From Telmatactis stephensoni (taxonomy: Eukaryota; Cnidaria; Anthozoa; Actiniaria; Isophelliidae): 64,000 nt of DNA. The position numbers and the translations under genes were made by a program. Numbering within the stretch: the first letter of the stretch is position 1; every line of letters starts with the position of its first letter. This document shows positions 18,949-29,375 of the stretch, piece after piece. The DNA lies in NCBI GenBank assembly GCA_029948255.1, contig JALIZF010001872.1, positions 511,001 to 575,000 on the forward strand, written 5' to 3'. Under the pieces are notes generated by a model, which was given only the letters and a program-made list of their open reading frames with translations, did no database searches and was not told the DNA's origin.

Positions 18949-19125
18949 GGACTACATGCTTAGCTTGTCCAATATAATTTGAAAATAATTGAACTCAAAA
19001 AAACTGAAATTCCTCTGACTGCCAAATTGGGCTCGGCCTCAGCGGGGCCTTGTCCAATGTTGGCAGTCCTCGGAATTTTCTTCGTCCAATTCCTGTCAAA
19101 TTAGACAGCATGTAGTCCGCCTATT
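18949..19125. repeat. Imperfect inverted repeat, about 175 bp
   Basis: AGGACTACATGCT on the left and AGCATGTAGTCCG on the right; AAATTCC and CTGACTGCCAA are also mirrored inside. Confidence 0.5.
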
Positions 19126-20393
19126 ACATATACAAAATGACAAAGAAGGAAATTACAGACACAGGTGTGTGATGGTCAAAGTAGTTCAGAACTTTTGAGA
19201 ACTTTACAGTATAACAATTCTTCCAGTGTTGCTCTCCATACTCTAGTAAGCGAAGCAACAAACGCAGACTGAATGCTGCATTTCTAATCTGAGTGTGAAA
19301 GAAAACAATGGACAGCGCATTTATTCTGAGTCTGAGCGCGGGAACCTCGGGAACCGGGAACCTCTGTGTTAGTGTGTTCGCTACAAAGAATTGTATGTGA
19401 TATTCCTTATATCCTCTAACTATAAGTCAATCAGTTTTGAATTAAAAACCCCAAGTCTTACCTGAAATGTTATCGTATCTGTGCATTTTCTTCCTCAATC
19501 AGCAATTTCAGCCGATTTGGTTGACTTTTAGCTCTTTCTTGCTGCTGTTGTTTTATCCGTAATAACCCCAAGAAGAAGGAAGAAAATTATCTTCGCTTCC
19601 TTTGCTGGAACTGTGCGTCTGTTTGGTTCACTTTAATTTCTTTTCGTCTTCTTTGTTGGCCATGTGATTTGAAAACTTTATAATACTCTTTTTATCGTTT
19701 TTTATATAGTTTTCATAATCATTAATGCGAACCAGTACAAATAGCATATAATTATAATTATATATAATTATATATAATTGTGTATATTCTGACCGTACCT
19801 GTAATTCAGCTATAGCTGCAAAAGGTATAATAAACAAATTATCTATCTATCTATTTATCTATCTATTATCTATCTATATCTATTATGCATATATAGCATA
19901 TATATGCCATTGCTAGATAGTGTGATTGTCACCAATGACAACCACGAAAGTAACGGCTAGCTTGCGTTATTGACGCGGGATCTTTTTCCGAAAATTTGAC
20001 TTCTACTGACGTAGCAATCATGTGATCCATTTCATATCTTGAAAAATGCTTCAATCAAAGCTTAATTTCTACCGCGCATCCCAGTATCATTTGCATGGAT
20101 GCTTAGCAAAAAGTGGCCAATTGAAGCAGTTCTCGCGGAAACAGATTTTATTCTCACAACACAATTTCCTAACGAAAACACACAGTGCATGCACAAGGGA
20201 AATTGACCCTGCAACATGTCACCTAGTGTGTGCCGACCTAAAGGGAAGTTCTGTAAAATCCCATACAAACCTTCCCCATGCCGTATATCTTCTGTTTCGT
20301 ATCTGCTATATCAATAAATTTGCATCGGGCATTTGGCTGCGTAAACTAAGTGGCTAAATAGTGGATTTCAGCAATATATTCAACATCAATTAC

Positions 20394-23101
20394 CTTTGGG
20401 AAGACAAACGACGCCGATATGTTGACTCCCTAGTTTGCAGTTTGGCAGTAAGGCAAAACCTTGATATCGACACTCCATCAAAGAGACTTCAGAACCATTA
20501 CACGACACACCACGAAGCCTCATTGACTGAGATGATTGTTTAGCACCAAAAGATTTCTTTTTAATGGCTTTTACGTGGCCAACCATTCTACAAATTACGT
20601 GCAATTCTTCCATTTTTAAGCTATCTTCACATAGCATTTTCCAGCTACCAGAATGTTTCAATTCAATGCGTCCCTCGTTTGATCTCGACGCGTTCCCTAT
20701 CTCACCAACGATTCGGAATTCACGAGCTTTATTAAAGAAATATGAATACAATATTTATTTAGTACAATTCGAAGATCATGTCACCCGTAATTATTGATCA
20801 ATAAAACCGGGGAGTACATGCATGTACACTACTTCTGACTGGGGACAGAGCAAAAGAATTCTTGGCTTTCACTTACGTAATCGAAAAATTTCCAGAGCCC
20901 TGAATGAAAACAAATGTCATTCACTCAAAAGAGCACATAAAACTATGTAACTCTGCAAAATTTTGAATTGAAACCAGTTTTTTGTTGCAAAGATACTGAC
21001 ATTTTAACTGCTAATTCTTTAGTAAGAAATGTATGGCACTTCGTGGTTGGTGTAACTTTACGGGTCCCAAATGTATATCTTTGTAAAGAGCAAGTAAAGC
21101 TCCATATGTCCAAGAAATTTTGAGCCCAAAAGAGTTCTTTTTCTTTTGCAAAGATATTAACGTTTCCACAAACTCATTCTTTAGTAAGAAAATGTATGGC
21201 GCCATATCCACCATGTTTGTGCCCTTCCTCTTCCGAGGGGCAAAAACATGGGGGACATGCAATTAAAATACGAATTGTTAAATCGTTTATTTTGATACAG
21301 ATGTTTTGTAAACAAAAGTTTCATTCATAGACCAAGCCAAATGTGCGTAGTTTGTAGCAAATTGTCTGTTTCACGCATGTTGAATACACGTGACAATATT
21401 GCATGACAGGATTTTTACCTCTGATATATAACTCGAAAATCAAACAATGGAAATAGCTCAAATATTAAGGAATAATCTATATGAAGCATGTAAGGTTTTT
21501 GATGACGTCACGTGAAAGCCAAGAATTCTCGATAATGCCAACGATCCAGGTATTTGGATGAATTGACATCTTAACATGATGTTGGTGTTGTGTGCAAGTT
21601 GACTATAGCGCTAGCAACTCGGTTTTGATTAAGGATTATAAAATATTTGAGATATAACGCGCGCGCTGATTGGCTGGCTACCATGTTTATATCAGTGGAC
21701 CCCTTGAGACATGGTTCGCACAAAAGCGTTGGAAATTTTTCAGGGGGGGGCCCTTTATAAAAGCAATATAACACGATCGCTTAAGTCTCTGTATTGTGAT
21801 ATAAACACGATGGAAAAGTAGAGCACTCGAAAAGCAAGAGAAACACTCGACTACGCTTCGTGTTCCTAAGCTTGCTTTTCTCTTGCTCTACATCTTCCAT
21901 CGTGTCTATATCACAGAACAGAGCATCCTCGGGGACCCAGGGCGAAAGGGGAGGGGGAAGGAGGGGAAGAGCCGGTCCTTCCCCTACCCTTTCGCCCTGG
22001 GTCCCCGAGGATGAGAACAGAGACATGCGCGCGCGTTTTATATTCCTTTAATATCTCTTGTAGAATTACCTTTGTATCCCGAACACACGACACCTGCAAT
22101 TTTAGTGTATGAGAAACGACGTCGATTTCGAAATGAATGAGGACATCTCAGCAGTGAAATCTCCGAGCCTGAACATTCTACTTCGTCGAGCCAGCTTTCA
22201 TCAGACGATTTTACTTCAACGAAGAAGACTCCTTCGGCTCTAAGAAAACCAAGCTGTCGACACACAACTTTGGAATCGCTTATATCCCAGCTATCTGCAC
22301 CCACCATTGCTAGATGGCCATGGATGTAGAACTTGAATAATTCCAGCCATACCAGAAAATTTTGTACCAGGTTCGAATTGTATATTGCTTGCTGATGGAC
22401 CTAATTAATAACAGTATCTGAACATCATCATCATCAGTTGATACTATTATCAGTTTGGTTTCACTGGGTTCATTAAAGTACCCCTAGCCCCTTCGTTCAA
22501 ATTAACAGTATCCATTTAACTGGAGCAACATTTCTTGCTTTCAGCATGGCGCTGGTGAGTTACGAGGGTTTCAACTTGCCATATGCTAATTAGGTGACGT
22601 CTACCCCAGGAATCATATAATATACAAAAAGTGCAAATGAAACATCTTAGCTATTTAAAACATCAATGTTTTATTTTGTTTGTATATAAAGGATTTCTTA
22701 AGTGTGTCTTTGGATATCAATATCAACCGCACTTCTAAAGCGTAAAACAAATATTGCAAAATCCTGGATAAACGTCATCGAGTATAGAGCTGAATTCAAA
22801 TAAGGGAACAAAGCACCTGCAGTCCACTGTGTATATGGAGTTCAATCGTTACTGAATTTTTTAAATCAGGGCCGCGGTTAGAGGCACTTTAACGGCCTTG
22901 TTGGCTTCGCAGCCGTTAATAGTCGACCTTGTTCCCAGAACTAATATTTAACGGCTCCGAAATTAAAGACACGTAAGCATGTCTACTGGCTGTCCTGCAT
23001 GGACAACTAGTCAAAAAGACATTTTATGATAAATATCGAATTAGTCTTGCCAGGGTGTAACAGCCAGAACCCACCTGTAAAATGTTAATCAGAACTCCCC
23101 G

Positions 23102-23145
<44 letters not shown>

Positions 23146-23568
23146 GCTTTTTCGTATAACTGGCCTGCTATTGTGTGATTATTAAGTTTCAATCTACTTG
23201 AATGAAAGATCATTTACCTGTATAATCAGAACATACTAATCCAACATCTGAAATTCCGAAGAAAGGCTTCCTGAAAGTCTCACACCAAGAATCAGCTTTT
23301 CCCCAACCTGAGTGCACACAATTATGAAGTGAATTCTCTGACCCTAAACAGCGCATGTATCCTTCCCATTGTCGTCCTGTTACTCGTCCATTAAACTTCC
23401 CTACAAACTTTTTGAAACCAAGTTGTCGACATGCAATTAGAGCATCTTCCTGATCCCAGCTGCCCCGTGTACACACAGTTCCCCATTCACCATCGTGGTA
23501 TACTCGTAGAATGCCACCAACACTTAACGGTGATATTGTGTCAGGTTTAAGTTGTATATATTCTGCAA
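20394..23568 (-). CDS. Second SRCR set A'-B'-C', no signal exon, B' frameshifted
   Basis: Exons A' 23568-23218, B' 22400-22070 and C' 20726-20394 match A, B and C of the upstream unit in order, phase and sequence. A' and C' are fully open; A' has six extra residues around FRKPFFGIS. B' has a one-base insertion and would hit a stop early. All the exons are phase 1-1, so skipping B' restores the frame. No signal-peptide exon lies upstream: similarity to the first unit ends within a few bases of where that exon's donor should be (about 23627). These may be further exons of one six-module gene, or a decaying duplicate. A minus-strand AATAAA at 20147-20152 lies about 235 bp after the read-through stop at 20386. 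Confidence 0.7.
21786..22020. mobile_element. Hairpin element with nested GC hairpin
   Basis: TGTGATATAAACACGATGGAA is mirrored by TTCCATCGTGTCTATATCACA; the right side contains a second hairpin, CCTCGGGGACCCAGGGCGAAA with its complement ending CCCCGAGG. Similar to 24386-24530. Confidence 0.65.
22070..22400 (-). pseudogene. SRCR exon B' disrupted by 1-bp insertion
   Basis: Compared with B (324 bp), this exon is 331 bp: six bases extend the ...RRRFS region (YTKI) and one extra base lies at 22330/22331, where B reads ATGTAGACTTG and B' reads ATGTAGAACTTG. The frame reaches TAG within a few dozen bases. The cysteine of the TKCSG stretch in B is phenylalanine here. The rest of the module is intact, so the break looks recent. 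Confidence 0.85.
22745..22892. repeat. Dispersed repeat, partner of 9830-9972
   Basis: Shares several blocks with the copy in the secreted-protein gene (CGTTACTGAATTTTT, AAATCAGGG). It lies between B' and A'. Confidence 0.5.
23101..23147. repeat. (GTT)n microsatellite
   Basis: About 15 GTT units. A shorter GTT tract lies at the matching position of the other SRCR unit (26937-26958), so the tract predates the duplication. Confidence 0.95.
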
Positions 23569-23633
23569 CTGGAACAAAGAAAAAACTTGTACAGTCAATC
23601 TTTTTTTCGCATTAGTGATATACTAAACTTACT

Positions 23634-24110
23634 TAAAGCCCCTATCACCCATATTTTTTAATTTTCAAACTCAGTTCTTGTTGGAGAGTATAGTGAAGCT
23701 AAGATCTTTTTATCCTGTTTTTCCTAAGCCCATATTTTCTGAGATATAAAGGTATTAAATTTAAAAATGCAAATGTGATGACGTAAAAGGAGTCAACACT
23801 GCCAACTTCCGTCATGGCTTTTACAAAAAGAGGTCTTCAGTTTGATAACTGGAGTTTTCACTAAACAACAGGTTTTACCAATATAAATAATTTACAAATG
23901 GAAAAATTCAAGTAGCTTAAATTATCTTGTTTTTGTATAATAAATGATGACTCCTTTTACGTCATCAAATTTGCATTTTGATATTTGAAACCCTTATATC
24001 TCAGAAAATATGGGCCTAGGAAAAACAGGATAAAAACATCTTCACTATGCTTGCCAACAAGAACTGAGTTTGAACATTGAAAATTTTTGACTCTTTCAAT
24101 TGAACTGATA
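23634..24110. mobile_element. Palindromic element, about 475 bp, at the SRCR duplication boundary
   Basis: TTTTCAAACTCAGTTCTTGTTGG, TATCCTGTTTTTCCTA, ATATTTTCTGAGATATAA and GATGACGTAAAAGGAGTCA on the left all recur inverted on the right. No coding capacity seen. Confidence 0.75.
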
Positions 24111-24241
24111 TTGCCAATTTAATATTCCTAGTTAAACAGTTAGAAATTTGCCGGAAATTTATTAGAAATTATTGCTAGAAATTCCAGAAAGGGTCGAAAA
24201 TTTCCGGTGCATCAGAATATTTTGTAGCCATTGGTAAAAAA

Positions 24242-24275
<34 letters not shown>

Positions 24276-24385
24276 ACAAACAAACAAAAGATAACCACCT
24301 GCCTGCATAGTTTTCATAATCATCATGCGAACCAGTGCAAATAGCATATAATTATGCATATTCAAGGAATATAAAACGCGCGTGC

Positions 24386-24530
24386 ATGTCTCTGTTCTGT
24401 GATATAAACACGATGGAAGATGTAGAGCAAGAGAAAAGCAAGCTTAGGAACACGAGGCGTAGCCGAGTGTTTCTCTTGCTTTTCGAGTGCTCTACATCTT
24501 CCAGAGTGTTTATATCACAGTACAGAGACA
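24386..24530. mobile_element. Hairpin element, relative of 21786-22020
   Basis: GTCTCTGTTCTGTGATATAAAC and TGGAAGATGTAGAGCA are mirrored by TGCTCTACATCTTCCA and GTTTATATCACAGTACAGAGAC, with the loop motif CACGAGGCGTAGCCGAGTG. Confidence 0.7.
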
Positions 24531-24870
24531 TAAGCGATCGTTTTCGACGTTTTTTGAGCGAGCCATGTCTCTGTCCTCTGATATAAACATCGTAGCCAGC
24601 CAATCAGCGCGCGCGTTATATCTCAAATATTTTATAAATAGCATATATATGCCATTGCTAGATAGTGTGATTGTCGCCAATGACAACCACGAAAGTAACG
24701 GCTAGCTTGCATTATTGACGCGGGATCTTTTTCCGAAAATTTGACTTCTACTGACGTAGCAATCATGTGATCCATTTCATATCTTGAAATATGCTTCAGT
24801 TTCTTAAATCAAAGCTTTCTACCGCGCAGTCAAGTATCATTTGCATGGGTACTTAGCAAAAAGCGGCCAG

Positions 24871-25049
24871 TAGACCTTTTTACCGATATGGCGGCCATCT
24901 TGAATTCTATTATTCCAAAATACATAGTGTGGGATGCCTAGGGTACAAATACATATTTTAATTGTAATTAAAATTTGCCCCCTGAACATCCTATAATGTC
25001 TCTTGGAACAAAAGAATAAATATGGCCGCCATATCGGTAAAAAAGTCTA
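24871..25049. mobile_element. MITE, 179 bp, present in only one SRCR unit
   Basis: TAGACCTTTTTACCGATATGGCGGCCA at the left and TGGCCGCCATATCGGTAAAAAAGTCTA at the right. The other unit (near 20117) reads straight across as GGCCAATTGAAGCAG, giving an empty site. Confidence 0.9.
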
Positions 25050-25322
25050 ATGAAGCAGTTCTCGCGGGAACAGATTCTATTCAGTTATTCTCACAACACA
25101 ATTTCTTAACGAAAACACACAGTGCATGCGCAAGGGCAATCGTCCCTGCAACATGTCACCTAGTGTGTACCGACCTAAAGGAAAGTTCTGTATAAAATCC
25201 CATACAATCCTTCCCCATGCCATATATCTTCTGTTTCGAATAAATTTGCATCGGGCATTGCTGCAGTAAAACAAATGGCTAATTAACTAGTGGATTTCAG
25301 CAATATATTCAACATCAATTAC

Positions 25323-26651
25323 CTTTGGGAAGACAAACGACGCCGATATGTTGACTCCCTAGTTTGCAGTTTGGCAGTAAGGCAAAACCTTGATGTTGAC
25401 ACTCCATCAAAGAGTCTTCAGTACCATTACACGACACACCACGAAGCCTTATTGACTGAGATGATTGTTTAGCACCAAAAGATTTCTTTTTAATGGCTTT
25501 CACGTGACCAACCATTCTACAAATCACGTGCAATTCCTCCATTTTTAAGCCATCTTCACATAGCATTTTCCAGCTACCAGAATGTTTCAATTCAATGCGT
25601 CCCTCGTTTGATCTCGACGCGTTCTCAATCTCACCAACGATTCGGAATTCACGAGCTTTATTAAAGAGATATGAATACAATATGTATTCATTAGTACATT
25701 TTGATTGTTATTTTATTTTAAAATTCGAAGATCATGTCATCCATAATTATGGGTCAATAAAACCGGGGCAGAAGTACATGCATGTACACTTCTAACAATG
25801 GACAGAGCAATGAATGAATGCCAATGATCCAGGTATTTGGATGAATTGACATCTAAACATCATGATGTTGGTATTGTGTCAAGGTGATTAACTATAGCGT
25901 TAGCAACTCGGTTTTGATTTAAGGAATAAAAAACGGTTTCCCGTGTTTGATAGCCTGATCAAAACACGCGTGATGTTTGGAGAACATGAGAGAGCGTAGT
26001 GAAGCACGAGCCGTAGGCGAGTGCTTTCACAGCTCTCGAGTGTTCTCCCAACATCACGCGTGTTTTGATCATGCTATCAAACACGGGAAACCGTTTTTAT
26101 TTCTTTAATAAAACAACTAACACGCAAATAGACGAAAATAGGAAAAAGAAAACACCGGCGAAAAAAACAAATTGACGTAAACGTGTCATCAAACACGGGT
26201 TTTCAGCCAATCAGAGTGCGCGTTATATAAGAGTTATTTTATAATAAGGAATATAAAACGGCCGCACGTGTCTCTATATTGATACGATATCTCTTGTAGA
26301 ATTACCTTTGTTTCCCGAACACACGACACCTGCAACGTCTGAGAAACGACGTCGATTTCGAAATGAATGAGGACATCTCAGCAGTGAAATCTCCGAGCCT
26401 GAACATTCTACTTCGTCGAGCCAGCTTTCATCAGACGATTTTGATTCAATGAAGAAGACTCCTTCGGCTCTAAGAAAACCAAGCTGTCGACACACAACTT
26501 TGGAATCGCTTATATCCCAGCTATCTGCACCCACCATTGCTAGATGGCCATGGATGTAGACTTGAATAATTCCAGCCATACCAGAACATTTTGTACCAGG
26601 TTCGAATTGTATATTGCTTGCTGATGGACCTAATTAATAACAGTAACTAAA

Positions 26652-26688
<37 letters not shown>

Positions 26689-27487
26689 CTATCAGCTTGG
26701 ATTCAGTGGGTTCCATATAAGGACCTTGTTGCCTTCGCAGCCGTCATTAGTCTTGTTCCCAGAACTAATAATAAATGGCTGCGAAATTATGGGGACTAAG
26801 GGCCGGACACCAAGCATGTCAGTGCCCCGCTGTTCTGAACAATTCGAAAATGCATTTTATAATAAATATCCAACTATAGTCTTGCCTGGGTGAAACAGCC
26901 AAATCCTTCAGGTAATTAAAATGTTAATGAACTCCCGTTGTTGTTGTTGTTGTTGTTGCTTTTTCATATAACTGGCCTGCGATTGTGTAATTATTAAAGC
27001 TTCAATCTACTTGAATGTAGGATCGGCATTTACCTTTATAATCAGAACATACTAATCCAACATCTGGATTCCTGGAAGTCTCACACCAAGAACCAGCTTT
27101 TGCCCAACCTGAGTGCACACAACTCTGAAGTGAATTCTCTGACCCTGAACAGATCACGTTTCCTTCCCATTGTCGTCCTGTTCCTCGTCCTTTAAACTGC
27201 CCTACAAACTTTTCGAAACCAAGTTGTCGACATGCAACTAGAGCAACTTTATGATTCCAGCGCCATGTACACACAGTTCCCCATTCACCATCGTGGTATA
27301 CTCGTAGAATGCCACCAACACTTGACGGTGAGATTGTTTCAGGTTTAAGTTGTATATATTCTGCAACTGGAACAACAACAAAAAAACTTGTATAGTCAAT
27401 CTTTCTTCGCATTAGTACTAGTGATATACTAAACTTACCCGTGAAAGAGGAGAAACTCAAGATTACAAAGTAAGCAAAAATCGTCAT
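25323..27487 (-). CDS. Secreted SRCR-domain protein, signal exon plus SRCR modules A-B-C
   Basis: First exon 27487-27439 encodes MTIFAYFVILSFSSFT, a signal peptide starting at the first in-frame ATG. Three phase 1-1 exons follow, each one SRCR module: A 27366-27034, B 26629-26306, C 25655-25323. A has GGILRVYHDGEWGTVC, VACRQLGF and a VGLVCSDY end; B has VVCRQLGF, WLDEVECSGSEISLLRC and AGVVCSG; C has ELKHSGSWKMLCED, GVSCNG and HIGVVCLPK. SRCR modules are extracellular disulphide domains used in recognition and adhesion. Whether C splices on to the second A-B-C set (23568-20394) or ends here is open: reading through its donor gives KGN and a stop at 25315, and a phase-1 splice also works. Known family; specific ligand unknown. 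Confidence 0.85.
25934..26099. mobile_element. Hairpin element, 166 bp
   Basis: ACGGTTTCCCGTGTTTGATAG ... CTATCAAACACGGGAAACCGT, with AAAACACGCGTGATGTT also mirrored. The loop contains GCACGAGCCGTAGGCGAGTGC, which resembles the loop of 24386-24530. Confidence 0.8.
26651..26685. repeat. (ATC)n microsatellite
   Basis: About 11 CAT/ATC units, expanded relative to the matching site at about 22421 in the other SRCR unit. Confidence 0.9.
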
Positions 27488-28255
27488 TGCGCAGTATTGC
27501 CTCACATGCAGCAGCCCAATGTCATCTGACTGTTGAAGAAGCAACCGAAGAGTTTGGACTCAGTCTTCATTTATTTAGTAATTCGCTGATATTTTTGTTT
27601 TCATTATTAAAGATCCATATCGTACCAGCGATCCATATCGTACCAGCTCTTAGGGTTTCGACTAGCTAACTTTCTGAACAGCCAAAATTTCAGAAATTAA
27701 CACGAGACTGATCTAACCTTTTTAATATAATATAAAAGAGCGAAGAAACAGAAAAAGACCAGAAAAGTTGGGTTCGTGGTAGTTGCATAAATATCGTTGC
27801 AACCTTTTTCTGTCCTCGTCTTCTATATGGACTATTAATGTTGGACTTGTAAGGAAATTAATACAATTCTCTTTCTGAATTCACAAATACCGAAACAAGA
27901 ATTACCGAGAACAATAATCAATTGCGATCTAATAAGTTGATGGTCTACCGCAGTAACAGCTGAAAATTAATTTTATACAATTAATATCCATTTTTTGGGA
28001 GATTGCTCAAACCAAGAGACAATAATACTAAGTGCAGTATTATGATCTTCCAAGGAGGGGACTCCCATATATTAAAGGGTAGGGATGCTGGTCGGAAATT
28101 TTGAAAATTACCCCTAAAAGGTACCTGAGTTTAATTAAGGTGGGCGTGACAACACGAGATTTTTACCCCTAAAAGGTACCAACTCAAAAACAAGTCATCG
28201 TTAACCAGTTGTCATCAGTTCCTATTAATTAGTTATCGATGGGTAGTCCATACAC

Positions 28256-28443
28256 TGCAGGGCCGTAGCAAGGGGAGGGCCAATAATTTTTTAACTGCTT
28301 TTGGCTGATATGTTTAAAATGTCGTATATATAACACATGGCTACAGAATTTAGTGAAAAAGATGCATTATTACAGTGCTCAGCGACTTGAAATCCCGAGA
28401 GCCTCCCCACCCCCAATAATTTAGACCTTGCTACGGCCCTGCA
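28256..28443. mobile_element. Inverted-repeat element, 188 bp
   Basis: TGCAGGGCCGTAGCAAGG at the left end is perfectly mirrored by CCTTGCTACGGCCCTGCA at the right. CCAATAATTT appears in both arms. Confidence 0.8.
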
Positions 28444-28552
28444 CTGGAAAAAGTAGTTGTCGATAATTAACAAACTGGGCTCATATGATTGTATGATTGG
28501 AATTTGAGAACAATTAAAGCAGTATTTTAGTTGATAGTTTTATTTGTTCATC

Positions 28553-28838
28553 ACAACTACAATCCTTGACACGGTGGTCATTTTTGAACCGTACACAATT
28601 AATTTCCAAGTAGGTTACGGTGCTCTCCCCTCCGCTGATTCAATGTTGAGAGGGCTTCCAGGGGCACATGCAAGTTCACATTCCTCCACCCAACAGATCA
28701 CCAATGACCCCCTGGACACCCCAACATCGCAGAGGGGGTGAAAAAAATAAGAGAAATGGATAGGACACACCAAAATAATTGCTTTGAAATGGTGATCGGA
28801 CCAACTCTTTTTTGGCAAGGATTGTAGTTATCGACATG
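28553..28838. mobile_element. Possible MITE with CTACAATCCTTG ends
   Basis: CAACTACAATCCTTGACA on the left and TTGGCAAGGATTGTAGTTA on the right. Only the end repeats match. Confidence 0.45.
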
Positions 28839-29337
28839 AATGAAAACTTCATCAGTTGTTGACTAGCTATCAACAACTATTTCCCTAGATTTTCCTAGTC
28901 TGGCGAGGCCTTCCCCCTTTTTTACGGAAGGGTTTTGGCGTTAGCAGTTGAGAGGGATTATTAGAGGTTAAGATTTAGTAAATGGGAAACGGTCTTCTCG
29001 TCTGGCATTGTCGCTTTAACACAAGGGTGAGTCATTTCGTGTTTGCTGTAAAAGTGAAATATCACTCTCATTTGAGTGTCAACATACAACCAAAAAATAG
29101 CAGGTCATGTGATCCTCTCTGCTGTCTACCATTTCCATAAATCAAACATTGCCCCTCCTTGGGTTCCCTGACTGTAGCCAGAGTAACTCTGAAAGCTAAA
29201 GTTCTCAACACAACACATCCAAAGAAACTATGAACATTATCAATCTGTTGTGCACTGTGTCAACTTTTTGTGCTTTCATGTTCCTTAACCTTTTCATCAA
29301 AATAATGAGAAAGAAGCAAAACGATGTTGTAAATTAT

Positions 29338-29343
29338 TTTATT
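29338..29343 (-). terminator. RPL18A polyadenylation signal
   Basis: AATAAA on the minus strand, 33 bp downstream of the RPL18A stop codon; the short 3' UTR is usual for ribosomal protein genes. Confidence 0.75.
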
Positions 29344-29375
29344 CTGCTCATGCCATAAGCATTTGGAACAATGGC

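Larger units (their letters stand above)
13583..20385. other. Intergenic, about 6.8 kb, no supported gene
   Basis: Holds inverted-repeat elements (14937-15176, 18400-18494, 18672-18940, 18949-19125), an A-rich low-complexity tract near 16400-16690, a more GC-rich island near 16930-17560 and a three-copy tandem repeat near 17515-17770. No frame has a recognisable product. A minus-strand ATG followed by a GTAAGA donor near 19462 could be an unrelated first exon but has no downstream partner that I can find. Confidence 0.5.
19905..23627. repeat. Segmental tandem duplication, downstream unit
   Basis: Aligns collinearly with about 24650-27430: shared GCCATTGCTAGATAGTGTGATTG start, exon C/B/A order, introns with GTT repeats and ATTACC-type flanks. 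Intron lengths differ because of later insertions. Confidence 0.85.
24650..27430. repeat. Segmental tandem duplication, upstream unit
   Basis: Partner of 19905-23627; carries insertions not in the other unit, including the elements at 24871-25049 and 25934-26099. Confidence 0.85.
27488..29337. other. Intergenic between SRCR gene and RPL18A 3' end
   Basis: Should contain the SRCR promoter just right of 27487. Also holds an inverted-repeat element at 28256-28443 and a second candidate at about 28553-28838. No gene seen. Confidence 0.5.

Noticed and set aside
19450..19490. Minus-strand ATG followed by MHRYDNIS and a GTAAGA donor
   Set aside because: Possible first exon, but no downstream exon with matching phase and coding character was found.
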